From Ascaphus truei (taxonomy: Eukaryota; Chordata; Amphibia; Anura; Ascaphidae): DNA of 64,000 nt. The notes beneath the pieces are model-generated. The model saw only the letters and a list, made by a program, of their open reading frames with translations, was not told the DNA's origin and did not search any database. Shown here in pieces: positions 49,322 to 58,900 of this stretch (position 1 is its first letter; every line of letters starts with the position of its first letter). Where the stretch lies: positions 73,312,410 through 73,376,409 of the forward strand of contig CM071570.1 of the NCBI GenBank assembly GCA_036426205.1, written 5' to 3'. The position numbers and the translations under genes were made by a program.

Positions 49322-52120
49322 ACACAACACCACACACCCACACACACACCACACACACACATTACACACACAACACATTACACACACACACATTACACAC
49401 ACCCAACACAACACAACACCACACACACATACATAATCACATTACACACACACACCACATCACACACACACGACTCAATCTTCAGTCTTACAACTGAAAA
49501 TGTTGATTGCTGCAAACAGTTAAGATTTTTGTTTTGTTATTCAGGACAGTATTTTTTTTTAATACAAGAATTCTGCAAGAAAAAATAAAAAATATATAGG
49601 AAACATAAGTAAACCAACAACAACAAGATCAGAAAAGAAGTTAGACAGACCAAGGAAGAAAACGAATTAAATGGCAAATAGCAGAAATGCAATAAATAAC
49701 ACTATGTCTGATACAGTACTGCCATGGGATAAACGATTCTGCATCACATCTGACCCACGTCATCTCAGTACACATTAACCCCACACACTGCCAACGATGC
49801 CAGAGCTTTCATAGGACTATCTAGGACTGATACATTTCAACGGGACTCTCAGCATCACACAAATGCATCTGCTTTCCATTACTGCTCCCAGCCTCATCTC
49901 CCCGCTCTCACATTACCTCTTCTTTAACCCTTCTTTCCCCCATTGTGAAAACCCATTCTTTTTTTCCTGGTTCCCTTAGGGGTACATTTAGAAACAAAAA
50001 TCAGCAGCAGGCTGGGAAACTGCCTGTGTTTTCGGTGGCCGCTGTGATGCAAGAAAAATGTAGCCGGTTATGAAATGGACCCGTAGCATTGTTATAAGTT
50101 GATCCAGCGAGTTATTTTCTCTTATCTATGGCTCAATGCCTTGAGTAAGAGAACATATCTGACATAATCTGCCCCAATATACACTTGGTAGTTCGAGCGA
50201 TTGGGAAACAAGCACTGCAGCTACATGGCGTAATTAACAGCTTATGTTTTCTTACCTATCTGATCTTCGGGGATCAGGGATTCAATTGGGGGGTCAAGTT
50301 CGGAGCTCTGCGACAAGTAATTCTTCACTTGAGTCATGAATTGCCGTATGGTGTGCAGCATGTCGGTGCTGGAAACGTGGCAGTCCTTGTTCTCCTGCAG
50401 AAAACTGATGTAATCCTGGACCAGGCACCCAAAATAAGTACACTTGTCCCGGGACATGGCTGCTATCTTCTTCACCATCTTTTTCTCGGGCGTTATGAGG
50501 GAGTTGAAGACCCCGCTCATTTTGCGCAGGTGGGTTTTCACGATGTTGGAGAAGCCCAGCGAAGGGGACCGCTTCTTCCTGGACTTCACAGGGGGCGCCA
50601 TGCTCTCCTGGTCGCTCTCTTCTTCAAAGTCCTCCAGGCTGTCCCCTTCGTAGAAAGCGGGCACAAAGCGATCGTAGTCGAAGGAGTCCGAGGAAGAAGT
50701 GGAAATGCTCATGTTGCTCAGGCGCTGAGTGCGCCCGCTTGTCCGCGCCGGAGAGTCGTGGCTCCCACTCAGGATCTTGCCTCTGTTCTCCATCGATTGC
50801 TGCAGAGGGGATCCCTCCGGCTGGGACTCCAGCTCGGATCTGATGCAGGATCCGTTAAACGACGAGGTCCTCTCGTTACCCTGCCACCTGTTAATGGTGG
50901 CCTGTTTCTTTAGACGGGGAGGAGGGACGGGAGCAGTATTTTTAGTAGGAGACTCAAAGTTCCCGTGCCTGTTATGGGTGGCTGTTTCTGGCATGCTTGC
51001 CTCTTCCTTCCCAGCACTAGACAGCCGGAGGCTTGAGCGGAGACTATTAATGGAAGGAGGAGGGGGCCTGGGAGGTGGTGATCTCGCCCTCTCTGTGCCA
51101 TATGCTTCTTGAATTCGTGTGCTCTCCCTCTTCAAACTTTCCCCTGCGTCCTGGCTGTGTACTTTTAAGAAAAGAGGATTAATAAAACACAGGGCTCCAT
51201 TGGTCTGGCTGCATTCCAGTTCCGAGGGCGTTCTGGTGCGAATAGAATGCACTCTATTTATAAGAGGTAGATGACGTGACTCCTTGTTGACGTTGCATGG
51301 GGGGAGAGGCCTTGGGGAAGGTGGAGGATGTTTTGGTTTGCTGTTCGCTGAAGAACTCCAGAAATCTGAAACGCATTAAAAACAGCATTGTGTAAATACA
51401 GAATTTTAAAAGGTGCAGCGTGTGTCCTCAGCAAACTACATTACAGGATTTTAGTTTTTTTTTGGTGTGAGAGATCTGGTTCCCAAAATGTACAAAACCA
51501 GTCACCCATGTTCCAGTTTAAAAGCACTTTTAAATTGTTTTCCAAAGTTCGGCAAACACTACCGCAGTGCATGCCACGGAATATACTGCAGTATACATGC
51601 TGCATTCTATAGGCGATAACTAGGAGCATATAGCGGAGGGGAGAGATTCCATGGGTTGTCAATAGGGAGAGAGGGGAGAGATTGTACAGTAGATGCCCAT
51701 CAAGGAATGTATGTTTAATTAAAGCTTCACGGATTAGTACTAAATTAAAAACTAATTTCTGAGAAGCTCATCAGCCATTTTTGGGGACCCATATTTTTTT
51801 CACTTGCCCCCTGTTATTTTCACAAGGCTTAACCCCTTCAGTTCCGCAAAGGGATCAGCAATGCCCGGCAGAGTGACAGTATTGCCAACCTCGCTCCTTC
51901 GGCGGCTCTAGTCCTGTTCTAGAATTCTGGATTTTGTTACAGAAATGATGGAATACGGGCAACCAGAGTGGCACTATCAGTAGCACCACTCCAAAGACTG
52001 GACTGACATCCTGATAATGACATGCAGTTAGCTAGGCAAGGCTGGGAAAGATTTGTGGTACTATGGAGTGCACTTGGGATATCAGACATAGACAAGTTTG
52101 CACACAGAGCAAGCGAGACC

Positions 52121-52204
<84 letters not shown>

Positions 52205-55200
52205 ATCCTTATCACTTGCTTAAAAAGTTAAAAAGAAAAATCTGTGCCAAGCTGCCCGGCTGGTCATGTTTTGGTGATTCTCTCCGAGCGTGTAAACACA
52301 CAGCTGTTATGCGGGAGGATTACACAATTTGACGTTTCAGATACTCAGCAGTAAGACTAAAAAAAAAAAAATGGCACGCACTCTGCCTTTCAAGACTAAA
52401 ACAATAAGAAACAGGAAATTCGGCCTCGAAATGCAACATATGTCTGCCCTACTTGTCCGAGCCCTCCACTGGGATAAACCAAGCACATACGAGAAGAAAT
52501 ACATTGTTTATCTTAAAAGTTGCCAAGTTGGTCTGACAATCAGTGTGAATTTCTCACATTTCTTTGTGTTTCTTCTTTATATGAGCAACTTTTCAAAAAG
52601 TTTATATCCGACTCTAGAAAAAGCCAAAGGGAAAGTTTTTGTTTTTAACACTTTATCTCAATCTCTCTCTTAAACCTTTTGGGCGCCGGAGGAGTCTGTA
52701 ACTCCGTGGTTTATAATTAGGCCGCGCTTATAGTGCTGGCGACGCGGCTGATGACGTCACCCGTCGCCGCCAGCGAAAGTTACCATTTGATTTTCAGCGA
52801 CTGTCGCCAGCGACGTCACGAAAGGTGGGCGGGCCGCGGTCTCTGATTGGTTTAGAGACAGTCACATGTGGCGACTGTCTCTAAAAAAAATCAAATAGAC
52901 CCGGCTTCAAAATTTTGGGTCGCGACGTCGCGCTTACTATAAGCGCTTGCGACGGAGGCAATGTATTTGATTCGGAGCGACGTCGCGTCGCCAGGCACTG
53001 TAAGCGCAGCCTAAGACTTGCATTCAGCTGGTTTGAAATATATATATGAAGAAGTTTTAAGAAATTCCCAGGAGCATTTTCTTTTACATTTTGTTGTATT
53101 TTAAGCTACTGGCCCCCAGCACCAACCAGGTCAATATCCTCCTGCTTCTCTGCGTTCCAGAGCTTGTGTTAGAGAGAACAAAGCTTTATAGCAGCAATAC
53201 TACATTCCACCTTTTTTTTCTTTTTATTACATGTAAAGCATGTGACAATGTATAATTCTACATTCTTACCTAAGCTGGCAATCGTTTGGTGCTCCTGTTC
53301 TAAATCTGTAACAGTCCTGATTGTGTGCCTAACGAAATGGCCGCCTTCTAACTTTGTGCTGCAGTTTAAATTGCTGCAGCTGATCTGTAACATTATATTA
53401 TGAAGTGTACACATTATTGTTACAGCTTCCTGAGTAATAGACAGTCTGCTGTTTGGAATACAGCAAGAGATCTGTTGGTGATACTTTGCTGCCAAAGGGC
53501 AGACCTCAAAAATGTGCGTCAGAACTTGCTTCAAAAGAGTCAATAGGACTTTCTAAATGGTTGCAGTAGCAACCACAGAATGGCCAGTACATTAAAAAAT
53601 AAAATAAAAACGGCATTATGAGTTTAAAAAACAAATGCAGACAGTATTATTTAATACTACAGAACTGATTGATTTGAAGAAAAAAAAATGTTTTTTTTTC
53701 ACATTTTGTTGCTTTAACCCTTTGGAACAGGTCAAAAATACAAAAACAGAGCGTGTATTTCACAGTTTTACCATCTAAAAGTATGAAACCTAAAAAAACC
53801 CTGTGTTTTTAAAACAATTTCACATGAAGTTGATTGTTAGAGTAAATCTAAGTATGTAAACTCATTATTTTAAACATTGTTTTACCTGCACATCGTTATT
53901 GGCAAATCCTCAAGAAGGTCCCCATTGGGACCGAAGCGTCCGTATGGAATAAATGAATGTCAGCATGTTGTCCGATTCCCGGACTCTCTCACACTTCTAG
54001 CAGTTTTAACCAAATTTAAAAAAGGCACAATTGTTTTGTTTTTTTAAAAGTGTAAAAAGAACAATATTCTCTTCAGGGATTTTGAAGCATCAATGAAAAA
54101 AGATAAAACAAAAGTTGGTATAAAAATGGGGCATGTGCAGCACCGAGTAAAGGAATGAATATACCAAGTACAGCAACCGACAAAGGGCGATTACAAACGC
54201 TTGTTCACAGGTCTAAGGTCCACTCACCGATTCCAAGTAGTGCGATCTCTTCCAGTTCAGCCTCGTTCTTTGCTGCTGCGATGGCGTGAGGCAACTTCAA
54301 GGTGAACGGAAGCACATCCCTGGTGGCAGATGGAAAACACGAATTCAAATCGGCTTAAATCCACAACTTCGCTCTAATTCCGTATGCGGTCATGTGCGAA
54401 CCCTGATTGGACAATAACTGAACAGCTTTGTGTAGTACAAAGAACTACTTTGCTTCTAAAGCCTCATTCCTGCCCAGTAGTCCATATAACCGGTGAGCGG
54501 TAGGGTGACCAGGTGTCCGGTATTGAACCGAACCGTCCTGTATTTCAACACTCTGTCCAGTATAGGTAATACTGCATATGTATGTGTCCGGTATTACTTC
54601 TCTGGACATAGGGACCAGACCGGCTTGGGGGGCCGCGGGATTTCCGCGAGCAGGGCTGTTGCTAGGGGGCCCGGGCAGCTTCCTCCATCCTGACTGGCTG
54701 CTGCTGGGTAATGCAGCCAATCAGGAGGAGGTGTCAGGAGCCTGGGGCCAAGAGGAGGAGGAAACAGCATGGAGCGGAGAGAGGTGTGTGTGTGTGTGTG
54801 TGTCGAGCGTGTCGCACCTTTCACCATTGTGTCCAGTATTTTTTGAGAAGCCAACTTCCAACCCTAGTGAAAGGTGGAGGAGCCAGCAAGATATGGGAGC
54901 AGCGATCATTATTGGTCCCTCCGAGACTGAAAAGGGTTAAACAAGGGAAAGCGTAATGTAGCGGTGTATTAAATTGGGCTGATGTCCAGGAAAGATGTCA
55001 GGAGGAGGAGCTTATATTTCAGTGGCCCCCAAAAATATTATTTATTTGTAAGAAAGAAAAAGCCCAACATGTGTTGCAAAGTGGGACTTTAAAGCAGCCT
55101 AAATCTGTGGCACATTCTGCCGCTCACAGAAGAGTCAAGAGCCTTTCCCTCAATTTAAAAAGCGCTCTACCTAGAAGCTTTAGACCACTAGAACGGTGCA

Positions 55201-55875
55201 GTTATACCCATCACTGCTTTATATCGTTGCATGAGATTTCACAAGGGGAGGTGGGGGTGTTTAAATGCTCCGTCCCCATTAAACAAATCACTTAGAAGTG
55301 GGGGAAAAAAAACGGTAATTTATTTGGGGGGGGGGGGGGGGAATAGGAGAAAGCTGCATACAAGAAAATAACATCAAAAAGGGATTTAGTACAATTGTTT
55401 TCCTTACAGCATGGATATGTAAACCAGGTTATGAATTAAAGGGTTTTTTGAGGTTAGTTGGGAAGTATTACCCAATGGGACTAATGTATACAACAGTATG
55501 GAACGCATCCAGCTGCATATAGGAAGAAAAAAAAAGAATGCATCAGCATGAATGAAAAGCATACAAGAGTAATCTAAAACCCTCACAGTCACAAGAGACT
55601 TGGCCCTGTCTGGCAGGGTCCTTAAAGGCCCTAAGCAGGGAGCTTCTGGTTCCGCAATCAGTACTGTATCTGGTCATTTCCCTGTGCTTGTGGTACCAGC
55701 AATGACATTGCTTGTACTCAAGGATAAAGATTTGTTGCGCCTGTCGTATCCTACTGTATACAGTATAATGCGAGCATACTGGCAGAGAAGAGGGTCATTC
55801 TTATAGTGAGGACAAAGAGCTGCTTCATAAAAAGTGCATAAAATCAAAGCACTTAAAAAAAATATTTAAATATAG

Positions 55876-55910
<35 letters not shown>

Positions 55911-58900
55911 TATATATATATCCATCAGATATGACAATATAAACATTTAATCCCGTGGACCTCTTCCCTAATATTTTTTTGTGGCGTTAAAAGCATTTAT
56001 ATGCCTACATCTGTACACGCATACACATCAGTGGAGTGGCACAGCAGTTTGGGGTAATATCACTGTACAGGCAGTCCTCGTTTTACAACGCTTCGTTTTA
56101 CAACGAATGGCTTATCCAACCCTATGCAATGTATACCTATGTTCATTTTTACAACGCCAAAACGGCTTATCCAACGCTCTTACGACGCTTTGCAAAGTTG
56201 TTTATGTGTATATATAATATATATATATTATATAATATTATATTATACTATATAATATATAATATTATTATATTCTATTCTATATTATGTTATATTATAT
56301 ATATAAAATACAGTATATACACTAATTTGTGTGTGCTGCATATCTTATTACCCGCATAAAATATTTGGTGTATTTTAGTGTTAAAATGCCTTCAGGAACG
56401 GAACCTTTCATTTAAACAGTGTGCCTATGGGAAAATGTGTTTCGCTTTAAGACGTTTCGCTATCCAACGCCATTTTGAGTAACGCATTGTGTCGGATGAC
56501 CGAGGACCGCCTGTACATCAAGAAAGCATTAGGAAGAGAACAGCTCAGGGTAGACCGGTCCAAATACAGACAAGGGAAAGAAAACCCCCCTTTTCAAAAA
56601 GTGATATTGGTTTTTTTTTTTAGCATCTTCCAAGTGCAACGGGTTTGTCCCGTGATTCATTGTTTCTTCGGAACGGCTAGAAATTGCGACCTTGCTTCTG
56701 TTTTTACTGTCAGAGAAAGAAAGGTCCCTTTTGAAGCGGAAAATTAGATCACATTGTGCCCAGCGGTGGCACAAACCCCTCATTAGACATATCAGTGCAA
56801 TGAGTACACAGGAGCATCGGGTGCATATGACCCCAGTTCACTGATTTTCATGGAGCTTCAAATTATTACATCTTGGCTTGGGCTCCAGCCCAGACTAACA
56901 TGATCCTCATTCACGGACATCCATTTTTTTGTGTGTGTCGGTGACTCAGTAGGAGAAACCACTACAGGAGAAGTAAAGATCTCATCTAAACCTAGAATAT
57001 ATATACACATTGTGTGTTGTGAGGCACTCAGATGATGGTGCTTAGCTGTGGTGTACGGCGTTAACCGAGTGCCGACGGTTGTGTGTGAAGCTGGAATAGG
57101 ACCTGGCAGTACTTGGCAGGTGCCGGGTTCGCTTGAGAACAGAGAAACGCTACAAAGTACACCGGGGACTTACCTGGAGCTGTACTTGTGAGCAGAACAC
57201 GGTTATTCCTACCTATTTGTGAATGCGATACCCACAATTTTAATTTGCCTTTTAAATCTCCAGCAGCCAATAGGAAGCTGCCATGTCATCACGAGATGAT
57301 GCTATGCAGGGTCGTCTTAACAGCATTATAGGCCCCCGGGCAAAGCAGTGCACTGGGCCTTGCAAAATTTCTCTCGCGAATGCAGACATGCCAACTCTCC
57401 GCTACAAATCGTAATTTTTCTCCTTCTACCGAGTTAGCGGGAGATTTGAATGTTGAGGCGGGTGATCGGAAAATTAGTGTTAAATTCTGGTCTGGGCATA
57501 GATTAGAATGGGGCCCCTATACTCGTGGGGCCCCCAGGCAACTGTCCAGCGTGCCCATGCGTTAAGATGGCACTGATGCTATGTCTTTATGGGGTGACCC
57601 CACAGCCAAATTGCAATTTTAACACTTTGTTGGCAAAAATACAGTCTTTTGCAATCATGATGTTTCTAGAGCCGGGGGTAAGGTAGATTGGTCACCCGGG
57701 TACACTGTCGCTAAAAAAATTATAGCTGAGCAGATCTCTGCTTCAATCACATCCATAAATGTGCCATCCTTTGGAATTTCTGCAGTTTTATTTCCCCAGT
57801 TGTGAACACCACGGAAGAAAAACAAAGCCGTATATATGCTTTTATTTCCTGAGGTATTTGTTGTACTAAATGAGGACAGGCTTTCAGGCAGAACGTGCAG
57901 AGGATAATAACTACACGGTGTATGATGAAACACATTATTATGGCCGACTCATTTTACTTTAGTACATCCATGTGGGGTTATACCTTCAAAGTATCAATGC
58001 CACCTGCAGACGCCATTCAAATCACGCATTTAACTTACAAGATGGACGACACAGGCTGCGTTAGGCCTGCAATATTCAGCTGAAGAATGCAGATTGCCCA
58101 GCCTCCCCATAGCATAATAGAGTTATTATTCAGCGGCACTATCGTAGAACCATTCGGTAGGTTAAAGGTCATAGGGCTACTGTTGTGATGGTCATTGATG
58201 GTACTACTCTGCTATCCAAAAATGAATGAGCTACGCTGCCATTCTCCTACTACAGAACCCCATTCACTACCAGCACACAGTTTAAAACGATTCTACTAGT
58301 GTGCGTGGGACATCTCTTACCTGCTGATGCAGTAAAACGCAATGAGCCTGAATAAATCTGCAAAACTGATTCCAGATCCTTCCAAGGAAAAAGCTGGAGA
58401 GAGAAAAAGATAATGGACAACAGATCAGTCTGCGAACAAGAGGAGGTTAAATCCAACCCTGGTGTTTTTCTGCACAGAGTAAGCAGTAATGTTTTGCAAC
58501 TATCAAACAAAGTAGTGTTCTTTTAATTGAAAACAACTGTGCCGGTCGTGCTGCTCTGCCAAGAAAGCAGTACTGCTAAATACACTGCGCCTGAAAGTTT
58601 TCCTCATTCCAGGAACATACACTCATCCACAAGAAATGGGTCAAAACAGATCTCAATTGCACAATGTATAAGTACCAAAACAAAAACAGAGGCCTTACAA
58701 AAAAAAACAAAAAAAAAAAACACAGTTCCGGCTGAACTGGTTCATAAAAAGTCACTATCTGTATGAATCAATCTACTTTGTGTGCACATTTTGCCACTCA
58801 GTAGCACTGCTTTTTGACACAAATATATATGCTGCACAGGCGTGCTCCGGTAATGCGGCGGGTACCGTTCTATGGTCCCACCGCAAAGCGAAAAGCGGTG

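Noticed and set aside
50185..50913. 242-codon open frame on the plus strand
   Set aside because: Exact antisense shadow of the RIN2 large exon; the minus strand carries the conserved protein.
51735..51785. CUGAUGAGCUUCUCAGAAA on the minus strand as another hammerhead
   Set aside because: The segment between core halves cannot form a stem II next to the core, and there is no stem III or matching stem I.
52125..52201. CRISPR-like array
   Set aside because: A simple CA microsatellite; no spacer structure here or elsewhere in the window.
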